Positions 8,046 through 14,651 of a stretch of 14,651 nucleotides of DNA are shown piece after piece. The stretch lies in contig JAEWIG010000076.1 in assembly GCA_023387295.1 (NCBI GenBank), forward strand, positions 1-14,651, in the 5' to 3' direction. The notes beneath the pieces were generated by a model. It searched no databases and was not told the DNA's origin. It worked only from the letters and a program-made list of their open reading frames with translations. Origin of the DNA: Bacillota bacterium (GTDB taxonomy: Bacteria > Bacillota > Bacilli > Bacillales > Cytobacillaceae). A program made the position numbers and the translations under genes. Each line of letters begins with the position of its first letter. The stretch's first letter is position 1.

Positions 8046-10094
8046 TTGGATAATAAGTATAAGATTACTCGTCACGTTTGCCCGAGGAACTGTTATAGTA
8101 ACTGTGCTATGTTGGGATATACAATAAATGGAAAACTAGTAAAGATAAATGGTGATAAAAAGCATGGTTATATAAATGGGAAGCTATGCCCGAAAGGATA
8201 TAACTATGTATCACATGTGTATCATCCAGAGCGGCTGAAATATCCAATGATTCAAAGTAAAAGGGGAAGTGGTGACTGGAGCCGCATTTCATGGGATGAA
8301 GCCATTGAGATCATATGCCAAAAAATATTGGAGCTTTACGATCGTTACAACACGAATTTATCTGTCGCTTTAAATAAGTATTCAGGTAATTTCGGCATTC
8401 TTCATAATAGTGTAGAAGGATTTTTTAATAGTCTAGGGCAAACAACGCGGGCAGTTGGTTCTCCATGTTGGTCCTCAGGATTAGATGCATCGATATATGA
8501 TTTTGGTCATTATAAGAATTCTGATCCGAAACAATTGTCATATGCAGATTCGATTATACTATGGGGAGCAAACCCAGTTTGGACTTCCATTCATTCTGTT
8601 CCGTATTTATACGAAGCCAAAAAGAAGGGTGCAACCATCATTACGATTGATCCTGTGTATACGGCAACGGCGAAAAAGTCTGATGTATATGTGCAAATAA
8701 AGCCTGGAACAGATGGAGCGTTAGCATTAGCATTAGCAAAATATATATATGAGAATAATAAACATGATCAACAGTTTATCGATGGTTATACCTACGGCTT
8801 TGATGTTTTTCTTACCTATATTAAATCCATTGAAATGGGTGATCTATTACAGGAATGTGGACTTAATATAAATATAATCGCGACACTAGCAGAAAATTTT
8901 ATTAAGGGAAAGAAAACGATTGTTTGGATAGGATTTGGTTTTCAACGAAATGTGAACGGCGGACAAAACATTCGCGCTATTAATGCATTGATGGCAATGA
9001 CGGGGAATATCGGAAAAAAGGGTTCAGGCGTCATGTATGCGCAAATGGAAAGTTGGGATTTTTCGAATCGAATCACAAAGTATTATAATCACGGATTTAC
9101 TGAAGAAAACTGTGTTCGTTCGATTTCTTTGAATAAATTTGCTCATGCTTTACAGGAAGAAAAGGATCCCCCAATTAAAATGTTGTGGATTTCTTGTCGT
9201 AATTTATTGACTCAAAATCCAGATCGAAAACTGTTAGAAAAAATAATGATGAATTTAGAGTTGATTGTAACAGTCGATCAATTTATGACACCAACTGCTC
9301 AGTTTTCGGATATTGCTTTACCTGCTACTACTAATTTTGAAGAATGGGATGTTGTCCCGAGCTATTGGCATCATTGGATAGGGATTAATGAACCTGCTAT
9401 TGAGCCGTACTATGAGAGTAAAAGTGATTTAGAAATCTCTTGCCTGTTAGCTAAGCGACTAAATGAACTGAGACCTGGTTTTTCTTCGTTTCCATTTGAT
9501 AAATCAGTAGAGGAATTTATCGATGAGGAATTTACAGACAAACTATATGAAAAGCTAGGTGTTACAAATTGGCGAGAATTATTAGACGGCCCAAAGCTTT
9601 TGGATGTTCCTGATATTGCATGGGAGAACAAGCAATTTGAAACACCATCTGGAAAGTTTGAATTTTATTCAGAACGAGCTTTGAAAAATGGGAAGCCTCC
9701 AATTGCTCATTATACTTTTTCTGAAAATAAAAAAAGGCAGGATCAGTTTTTATTACTAACGAATCACGGTCAGTTCAATTTGAATTCTCAATTTAATAAT
9801 TTGGAGTTAGATCAAAAAGAACCGATCGTTTATATTCATCCGATAAGTGCAAAAAAAATAGGATTGAATAACAATTCTTTAGTATCTGTCTATAATGAAA
9901 CTGGTGAGATTAAACTGAAGTGTGTTTTTTCATACGATATTCATCCTTCTATCCTCTTAATTCAAGCAGATCATAATTTAGTTAATAAACTTACATCCTT
10001 CACTCCGACGGATATGGGGGAAGTCTCATCAGGCGGCTTTAAAGGAATGGCTTTTAATAGTATTTATGTCATGATAGAAAAGATTGACCGATAA
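8046..10094 (+). CDS. Cytoplasmic molybdopterin oxidoreductase of the left cassette
   Basis: A 682-residue member of the same Mo-bisPGD family as the exported enzyme at 976, and visibly close to it: both contain ALNKYSGNF, GSPCW/GTPCW and TDGALAL. The protein begins nine residues before the iron-sulfur site, so it has no Tat signal and should be cytoplasmic. The [4Fe-4S] ligands are C12, C16, C20 and C48 (LCPKG). C141 in SPCWSSG is the likely Mo ligand. GFQRNVNGG replaces the RHTNGG motif of the other two. A dinucleotide-binding domain spans about 565-675. The start is a TTG with GGGGAGG 8 nt upstream. Electrons probably pass through the divergently encoded ferredoxin. From memory, Bacillus subtilis YoaE and YyaE are uncharacterised proteins of similar size and family. 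The substrate is unknown. A shared terminator follows. Confidence 0.93.
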   Translation: MDNKYKITRHVCPRNCYSNCAMLGYTINGKLVKINGDKKHGYINGKLCPKGYNYVSHVYHPERLKYPMIQSKRGSGDWSRISWDEAIEIICQKILELYDRYNTNLSVALNKYSGNFGILHNSVEGFFNSLGQTTRAVGSPCWSSGLDASIYDFGHYKNSDPKQLSYADSIILWGANPVWTSIHSVPYLYEAKKKGATIITIDPVYTATAKKSDVYVQIKPGTDGALALALAKYIYENNKHDQQFIDGYTYGFDVFLTYIKSIEMGDLLQECGLNINIIATLAENFIKGKKTIVWIGFGFQRNVNGGQNIRAINALMAMTGNIGKKGSGVMYAQMESWDFSNRITKYYNHGFTEENCVRSISLNKFAHALQEEKDPPIKMLWISCRNLLTQNPDRKLLEKIMMNLELIVTVDQFMTPTAQFSDIALPATTNFEEWDVVPSYWHHWIGINEPAIEPYYESKSDLEISCLLAKRLNELRPGFSSFPFDKSVEEFIDEEFTDKLYEKLGVTNWRELLDGPKLLDVPDIAWENKQFETPSGKFEFYSERALKNGKPPIAHYTFSENKKRQDQFLLLTNHGQFNLNSQFNNLELDQKEPIVYIHPISAKKIGLNNNSLVSVYNETGEIKLKCVFSYDIHPSILLIQADHNLVNKLTSFTPTDMGEVSSGGFKGMAFNSIYVMIEKIDR

Positions 10095-10106
10095 GTGGAT
10101 ATTAAG

Positions 10107-10138
10107 AAAATAGTGCCTGTCACCACAGGCACTATTTT
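10107..10138. terminator. Bidirectional terminator at the centre of the mirrored cassettes
   Basis: A 14-bp perfect stem, AAAATAGTGCCTGT at 10107-10120 and ACAGGCACTATTTT at 10125-10138, closes a CACC loop. It is flanked by A runs on the left and T runs on the right, so it works in both directions for the two convergent oxidoreductase genes. The stop codon of the - strand gene begins immediately beside it. Confidence 0.92.
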
Positions 10139-12190
10139 TTATAATTTCCCCACATTTACAAACGTATCGTTAAAGGCAACTCCATTCGCACCAGATACCT
10201 TTTCTCCCATATCTGTCTCTATGACGGGGATTAAATGATTTACATTTACTTCTAAATTAGGGTGCCACCCCGCGTAAATCATGACAATGTCCTTAGGTAC
10301 TTTCTGGCTATATACGGCCTTAATCACAATACTAGCGTGATTATTATAAACTTTAACAACTTCCCCATTATAAATCCCTAATTCCTTCGCTGCTTCGGAA
10401 TTAATGGCAACAAAGGCTTCACCCTCATCTGCTAAATTCAAATAGTGAAATTGTGAATTAAGAGCATATGGATGGTGTGGAGTAATAAGCCAAAAAGGAT
10501 GTTCCTCTGTTGGTGATTTCCCTTCTACAAAAAGAGGCATTGGTGGCTTGCCATTTTCCTCAGCTTCGGGTGAGTAAAATTGATATTTTCCTGTTTTTGT
10601 AGGAAAGTTATTGTCACTCCAAGCGATTTCTGGAATATCGGCTGATACAGTGCCATCTTTTAAATCAGAAATACTTTTAATATGAAAGAGAGCATCTACC
10701 TTGTCATTGAATTGTGAATTAAGATAAGCTTCTTCAGATGAATGAATCGGAAAAGAACAAATACCAGGAGAATGATCATTCAACCGTTTCGCTAGTTCTT
10801 GCATGATCGTCCACTCACTACGGCATTCGTAATAAGGTGGAATGGCTTTTTCATTTAATGCGACTTCTTTATGCCAGCTACTTAACACAATATCCATTTC
10901 CTCAAAATGGGTTGTCGTTGGCAAGACAAGATTGGACATTGCTGCTGTCGGGGTAAAAAACTGTTCAACAGTGACGACGAAAGGAACCTTCTTAAGATGG
11001 CTCTGAATTAATTGAGGCTGAGGATCTTGTGTTAATGGATTTCTACATGATATCCACATCATCTCTAGAGGTGGTTGATCATGTAAGGGAAATCCACTTC
11101 TAATCCACTTATTCATGTTGACATTACGATTAGGTAATGCTGAATCTCGCGCTTGCCCAAAATGACTCGTAAATACATATGAATCATCTCGGGAAAAGAA
11201 AATACCGCCTTCTTTTTTTCCAATATCTCCATGAGCAAAAGCTAAAGCATGAATCGAACGGATATTTTGTCCCCCATTCGTATGTCGCGGTAACCCTAAA
11301 CCGATTAAATGTGCAATAGATTTAACTTCTTTCATCCAGTTTAATAATAATTTTGTTGCTTCTTCAGGTATATCGCATATCCTCATATATTCTTGAGTAT
11401 CGATTTTCTTAATTTGTTCGATAAATTCTTTAAAGCCAAAAGAATGCTCTTCTAAATATTGTTGATCTAATTTATTGGAATCATATAATCCTTTAAGCAA
11501 AAGATTAGCTAATGCTCCATCAGTACTTGGTCGAAGTTGAATATATAAATCTGCAAGTTCTGCTGTTTGTGAATATATCGGATCTATTACTACTACTCTT
11601 CCACCATTTCTCTTGGCTTCAAGAATATATGGAATAAGTTGAACGTTCGTCGCCGCAGGATTTGCTCCCCAAATGATAATTAACTTTGCTTTAGTTAGTT
11701 GAGAGGAAGAGGACATCTTTAGAGCACCCATATCATATTGAGTGGCTTCCCTACTCGTTGAAGAACATGGTTTGCCAACAATTCTCGTTGTCTGGCCAAG
11801 GCTAGAAAAAAAATCCTCAGTTACAAGATGGTGAACTCCTAGATTACCAGTATATTTATATAGAGCTAATGGAAGGAAATGACCATGCTGCTTATGTATG
11901 CTTGTCATCTTATCAATTATTAATTCAAAGGCCAGCTCCCAGGTAATCCGTTTAAACTTACCTGACCCTTTCTCTTCTTGATAATAAGGGAATTTTAACC
12001 GATTAGGGTGATAATTTCTTTCTATATAGGCATAACCTTTGGAACATAATTTTCCTTTTATATAGGGATGACTACTATCTCCTTTTAAATCAATAAGTTG
12101 GTTATTTTCTACAGTAGAGATCATTGTACACGAGCTAGGGCAGTTTCTGGGACATGCATGTCTGTATGTTTTTGTAGTTGGATTACTCAT
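10139..12190 (-). CDS. Cytoplasmic molybdopterin oxidoreductase of the right cassette
   Basis: A 683-residue Mo-bisPGD oxidoreductase, paralogous to the proteins at 8046 and 976 but the most divergent of the three. The [4Fe-4S] ligands are C13, C17, C21 and C49 (LCSKG). C142 in KPCSSTS is the probable Mo ligand, but the following Trp-Pro/Ser-x-Gly seen in both paralogues is gone. ALYKYTGNL replaces ALNKYSGNF. RHTNGGQNIRS and GANPAATN remain, and a dinucleotide-binding domain lies at about 563-675. There is no Tat signal, so it should be cytoplasmic. The ATG has AAGGAGGC (complement of 12199-12206) 8 nt upstream. It is divergent from a ferredoxin-regulator operon, mirroring the left cassette. 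The changed active-site surroundings suggest another substrate or a non-respiratory role; the reaction cannot be named from sequence. Confidence 0.93.
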   Translation of the reverse strand: MSNPTTKTYRHACPRNCPSSCTMISTVENNQLIDLKGDSSHPYIKGKLCSKGYAYIERNYHPNRLKFPYYQEEKGSGKFKRITWELAFELIIDKMTSIHKQHGHFLPLALYKYTGNLGVHHLVTEDFFSSLGQTTRIVGKPCSSTSREATQYDMGALKMSSSSQLTKAKLIIIWGANPAATNVQLIPYILEAKRNGGRVVVIDPIYSQTAELADLYIQLRPSTDGALANLLLKGLYDSNKLDQQYLEEHSFGFKEFIEQIKKIDTQEYMRICDIPEEATKLLLNWMKEVKSIAHLIGLGLPRHTNGGQNIRSIHALAFAHGDIGKKEGGIFFSRDDSYVFTSHFGQARDSALPNRNVNMNKWIRSGFPLHDQPPLEMMWISCRNPLTQDPQPQLIQSHLKKVPFVVTVEQFFTPTAAMSNLVLPTTTHFEEMDIVLSSWHKEVALNEKAIPPYYECRSEWTIMQELAKRLNDHSPGICSFPIHSSEEAYLNSQFNDKVDALFHIKSISDLKDGTVSADIPEIAWSDNNFPTKTGKYQFYSPEAEENGKPPMPLFVEGKSPTEEHPFWLITPHHPYALNSQFHYLNLADEGEAFVAINSEAAKELGIYNGEVVKVYNNHASIVIKAVYSQKVPKDIVMIYAGWHPNLEVNVNHLIPVIETDMGEKVSGANGVAFNDTFVNVGKL

Positions 12191-12331
12191 GTAATTTGCC
12201 TCCTTATGTTTGATAAAAAGTTCACGATATCGTCGCTCAAGTAGACAAATAATGACTTACTCACATTCTATAATAGTTATAGATGAATAATTCTTCAAGG
12301 AAGTAAACGAAATGAAAGAAGGAATCATTCT
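12191..12331. promoter_or_regulatory. Divergent control region of the right cassette
   Basis: A 141-bp region between the leftward oxidoreductase and the rightward ferredoxin-regulator operon. The leftward promoter is the best in the window: TTGAAG (complement of 12293-12298), a 17-nt spacer and TATTAT (complement of 12270-12275). Rightward, a consensus TATAAT at 12269-12274 lacks a matching -35 at the usual distance (TAGACA at 12242 is 21 nt away), which would suit an activator-dependent promoter. The two -10 elements overlap within a dyad, CTATAA-TAG-TTATAG (12268-12282). A CTTC-AAG-GAAG dyad at 12293-12303 covers the leftward -35 and resembles the one in the left cassette. ACGATATCGT at 12224-12233 is a perfect palindrome in the leftward leader. 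Confidence 0.45.
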
Positions 12332-12877
12332 ATGACTTATCAACTAATGTTTTTCCTTGATCTTAATAAATGTATAAATTGTAAAAGCTGTGAAATGGCC
12401 TGCAATGATTATTACAAACTTCATGGTACACATCGGAGAGAAGTAGTAACGTATGAAACGAAAATGTCTGGAGAAACTGTTCATGTATCGATGTCTTGCA
12501 ATCATTGCAAGAATCCGGTTTGTATTCTTGTTTGCCCAGAGAACAATTATCAAAAACGACAAGATGGAATTGTCGTACATAACGCAACTAATTGTAAGTC
12601 TTGCAAAAGATGTGTTGAGGCATGTCCTTTTCATGCGCCAAAAATAAATCCTACCACAAATAGAGTAGATAAGTGTAACTTTTGTGTAGAACGAATTGTC
12701 GAAGGCCTAGAGCCTATATGCGTAGAAAAGTGTGTGACAGGAGCTCTTAGGATGGTAAAGGTAAATAAAAATAATGTTAAATCTTATCCTCTTAATCAAG
12801 ATATACCACTTATCAGATATACGAATCCTTCTATTTACATCACAGATAAAAAACAGGTGCAGACTTATTTACGGTAA
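12332..12877 (+). CDS. Four-cluster [4Fe-4S] ferredoxin of the right cassette
   Basis: A 181-residue DmsB/NrfC-type electron carrier with quartets C14/C17/C20/C24, C56/C59/C64/C68, C88/C91/C94/C98 and C115/C118/C130/C134. It has no signal peptide or membrane helix. The ATG is preceded by GAAGGA at 12318-12323, 8 nt upstream. It is divergent from the oxidoreductase that ends at 12190, and its stop codon overlaps the ribosome site of the following regulator, so the two are co-translated. It is likely the electron-transfer partner of that oxidoreductase in the cytoplasm. Direct electron exchange with the neighbouring regulator is not implied, since the regulator shows no cluster motif. Confidence 0.93.
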   Translation: MTYQLMFFLDLNKCINCKSCEMACNDYYKLHGTHRREVVTYETKMSGETVHVSMSCNHCKNPVCILVCPENNYQKRQDGIVVHNATNCKSCKRCVEACPFHAPKINPTTNRVDKCNFCVERIVEGLEPICVEKCVTGALRMVKVNKNNVKSYPLNQDIPLIRYTNPSIYITDKKQVQTYLR

Positions 12878-12892
12878 GGAGGATTTTCTTAT

Positions 12893-14455
12893 ATGAACAA
12901 TTCATTACAGGATGTATTATTCAATATTCCATTATCTCAATTAACGTTTTTCAATTCATTACCGAAGGAGCCGGTCTATTATGAAGCAACGATGGATTGC
13001 GTTCCTCAGAAATGGCTTGAAAGACCAACCTTAATTATTCTCGAAGTTTTAGAAGAATGGAATAAGCTCAATAATAAGGAGATCATGATTCGCTTAATTC
13101 AAGACCCAAATCTTGTTGGATTGGTTGTATGCACATCTACCGTAGTACATATTCAAGAAGAGATATATGATCTTTTTCAACAATGTAATTTACCAATCAT
13201 TCAAGTTCATGATCCTTCACGAAAACAAGTATTTCAGCAAATGAATGAATTTTTTTGCAACTACAGCCAAATGAATATTGAACTAAAGGGTTTAAAAGAA
13301 AAGGGATTCAATAGTGTTGTTAGGGAACTATCAAAAGCACTAGATTCACCATTTGTATATTTAGATCAGAATGATCAAATACTTTGGCAAACTGGGAAAA
13401 AGGAAGATTTGCAAGCAGTCAATCGTTGGCTAAATATTCATTATAAAAAAAATGAGGATGGATATTATTCAACAATAAAGACGGAGATTGAGAGTCCATT
13501 CCAAGAAAATCGAATCCAATTATCTGAGTCAAAAAACCATACATTAGTAACGAGAACTTTTTTATTCACATGGCAAAAAAAAATGATTGATAAATTAGTA
13601 GGATTAACGACACTTTTATTCCAAACGGAAGAAACCTTCCAAGAGCAACAGACCATGTTTAAAGAGCATTTTGTTTATGACCTTTTTTATCATAAGTTCG
13701 AGTCAAAAAGTGTGATGATAAAACAAGGTAAGACCTGGGGTTGGAACTTGGAAAAGCCTCATCATTTACTCATATTGAATATTGAAGTGAATGAAGAATC
13801 GATCTCAGTGATAAATTGGTTAGAGGATATAGCTCTTTACTTAGAAGCAGAAGTCTCCACTTTGGAGGAAAGAATCATTGTTTTACCTTTTCAAGATCAA
13901 ATTATCATCTTAGTTGAAGATGCAGAAGAGCGGCTAAATAGTGAGAGAAGAAATTTCATTAATAAAGTAGTAAACCAAATAGAAAAATCACTTTCTAGTA
14001 AATGGTCTAATCTTCAATATACATTAGGTATTGGGAAATGGTATCAAGATACAGTTAATTTAAACAAGAGCTATCAAGAAGCGAAATTAGCTTTACAATT
14101 TGGTAAAGAGTGGTTTGGAAATGGTAGAAGTGTATTCTATATTAATGATTTAGGAATCCTTCGTTTACTCATGCATATTCACAATGAACTTCTTTTTGAT
14201 TTTAGCCAAGAGTACTTGTCGGAGTTAATTGCAGAAGATCAAAAAAATGGCACAGAGTATATAAAAATATTACAAGTTTATATTCAGTATCAGGGAAGAA
14301 TCAATGAGGTTGCTGATGCCTTATACATTCATCCAAATACATTACGTAATCGGTTGAAAAGAATAGAAGACATTACGGGATTGCAACTACAGGAAGCAAA
14401 CGATTTAATTAATTTAACCCTTGCTGTAAGGATTTACTCCTTTTTAAATTCATAA
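12893..14455 (+). CDS. PucR/CdaR-family transcriptional regulator of the right cassette
   Basis: A 520-residue regulator built like the one at 5778. A divergent N-terminal region (about 1-130, with LVGLVVCTSTVVHIQEEIYD) is followed by a middle region, a GGDEF-like segment near 380-400 (TLGIGKWYQDTVNLNKSYQEA) and a C-terminal helix-turn-helix at about 470-494 with IHPNTLRNRLKRIE. By hand alignment 18 of 30 residues across the helix-turn-helix match the left regulator, so similar operators are plausible. The sensory half matches less well, so the signals may differ. The ATG follows TAAGGAGG at 12875-12882, which overlaps the ferredoxin stop codon; the gap between the genes is 15 nt. An insertion element begins about 17 nt after the stop, so the original downstream context is lost. 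Confidence 0.9.
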   Translation: MNNSLQDVLFNIPLSQLTFFNSLPKEPVYYEATMDCVPQKWLERPTLIILEVLEEWNKLNNKEIMIRLIQDPNLVGLVVCTSTVVHIQEEIYDLFQQCNLPIIQVHDPSRKQVFQQMNEFFCNYSQMNIELKGLKEKGFNSVVRELSKALDSPFVYLDQNDQILWQTGKKEDLQAVNRWLNIHYKKNEDGYYSTIKTEIESPFQENRIQLSESKNHTLVTRTFLFTWQKKMIDKLVGLTTLLFQTEETFQEQQTMFKEHFVYDLFYHKFESKSVMIKQGKTWGWNLEKPHHLLILNIEVNEESISVINWLEDIALYLEAEVSTLEERIIVLPFQDQIIILVEDAEERLNSERRNFINKVVNQIEKSLSSKWSNLQYTLGIGKWYQDTVNLNKSYQEAKLALQFGKEWFGNGRSVFYINDLGILRLLMHIHNELLFDFSQEYLSELIAEDQKNGTEYIKILQVYIQYQGRINEVADALYIHPNTLRNRLKRIEDITGLQLQEANDLINLTLAVRIYSFLNS

Positions 14456-14502
14456 GATTATATTCTGATTAAGAGGCTGGGACATAACTAGCTTCAAATA
14501 GT

Positions 14503-14542
14503 GAGAAAGGTTAATTTGAGTACGCTCAAATTAACCTTTCTC
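14503..14542. terminator. Perfect 18-bp hairpin inside the insertion element
   Basis: The arms at 14503-14520 and 14525-14542 are exact inverted complements around a TACG loop. With a 2-nt bulge the stem extends to AAATAG/CTATTT. A T run follows on the + side (14545-14549). It probably stops transcription from the regulator into the element, and may also end the transposase message. Confidence 0.75.
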
Positions 14543-14571
14543 TATTTTTGCGTGAAAATTTTTCTATTACC

Positions 14572-14651
14572 TTAGTTGTTGGCAGTGAATTTTCTTAAAT
14601 TCACTGCCATTAACGCGAAGCCCATTTCGTTTTCCACTTTCGATTTTCCTC
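14572..14651 (-). CDS. IS1182-family transposase, C-terminal fragment (partial at window edge)
   Basis: The last 25 codons and the TAA stop are present. Read on the - strand they give GKSKVENEMGFALMAVNLRK followed by FTANN, the characteristic tail of IS1182-like transposases in Bacillaceae as I recall it. The 5' part lies beyond the window. The frame is open right to the edge, so whether the gene is intact cannot be judged. Confidence 0.72.
   Translation of the reverse strand, partial: GKSKVENEMGFALMAVNLRKFTANN

Larger units (their letters stand above)
14473..14651 (-). mobile_element. End of an IS1182-like insertion sequence, cut by the window edge
   Basis: The segment has a terminal sequence beginning GAGGCTGGGACATAA (14473-14487), which I recall as a common end of IS1182-family elements in Bacillaceae, then a hairpin, then the 3' end of a transposase gene running leftward. 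The outer boundary could be a couple of bases inward (GGCTGGG at 14475). The other end and any target duplication lie outside the window. Confidence 0.7.

Noticed and set aside
8046..10094. Assignment as acetylene hydratase, pyrogallol transhydroxylase or formate dehydrogenase
   Set aside because: These belong to the same superfamily and may also have Cys ligation, but I see no motif that singles them out. A specific substrate would be a guess.
12251..12266. Possible FNR-type site (ATGA-cttac-TCACA)
   Set aside because: The spacing is 5 and not 6 and the left half is imperfect compared with TGTGA-N6-TCACA, so it is not a convincing FNR box.
5778..14455. Recent inverted duplication or assembly artefact
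   Set aside because: The mirrored genes differ throughout at protein level and no long DNA-level inverted repeat is visible beyond the short axis terminator, so the symmetry is not a recent copy or chimera.
1..14651. CRISPR array, tRNA or rRNA genes, riboswitch
   Set aside because: No regularly spaced repeats or recognisable structural RNA sequences were seen; coding density is high and no gap exceeds 200 bp.

Overview
The window looks like a chromosomal stretch from a low-GC, endospore-former-type Firmicute (Bacillaceae or close kin). The grounds are the AT-rich composition, strong AAGGAGG-type ribosome binding sites 7-10 nt before most starts, TTG start codons, PucR/CdaR-type regulators and an IS1182-like insertion sequence end. 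It is a molybdenum-enzyme region: three related molybdopterin (Mo-bisPGD) oxidoreductases, three four-cluster ferredoxin subunits, and the chaperone, membrane anchor and regulators that go with them. The species assignment is inference.

Region 1 (about 1-5684, + strand) is one tight operon: small acidic lipoprotein, TorD/DmsD-family chaperone, Tat-exported DmsA-like catalytic subunit, DmsB-like ferredoxin, DmsC-like membrane anchor, and an unusual 365-residue polyferredoxin. Genes overlap or lie a few to a few tens of bases apart. Together they describe a quinol-linked reductase facing the outside of the membrane. The substrate cannot be read from the sequence; the predicted Mo ligand is Cys, not the Ser of true DMSO reductases. 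A bidirectional hairpin terminator at 5711-5754 closes the operon.

Region 2 (5778-14455) holds two paralogous cassettes arranged as a gene-order palindrome: regulator(-), ferredoxin(-), oxidoreductase(+), shared terminator, oxidoreductase(-), ferredoxin(+), regulator(+). Each half spans exactly 4,317 bp although the sequences are well diverged. Neither oxidoreductase has a Tat signal and neither cassette has a membrane subunit, so both are predicted to be cytoplasmic. In each cassette the ferredoxin and a PucR-type regulator form a two-gene operon transcribed away from the oxidoreductase, across a 137-141 bp control region. Both control regions carry a similar TTCTTC-N(3-5)-GAAGT dyad.

Region 3 (about 14473-14651) is the end of an IS1182-like element: a terminal GAGGCTGGGACATAA sequence, a perfect 18-bp hairpin, and the last 25 codons of a transposase on the - strand, cut by the window edge. 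The element begins only 17 nt after the last regulator.

Working model (inference): the exported complex performs anaerobic respiration, while the two soluble enzyme-ferredoxin-regulator cassettes are accessory reductases or substrate/redox sensing units. The mirror-image cassettes and their coupling of a Mo enzyme, its ferredoxin and a dedicated PucR-type regulator are the most unusual aspect of the window.
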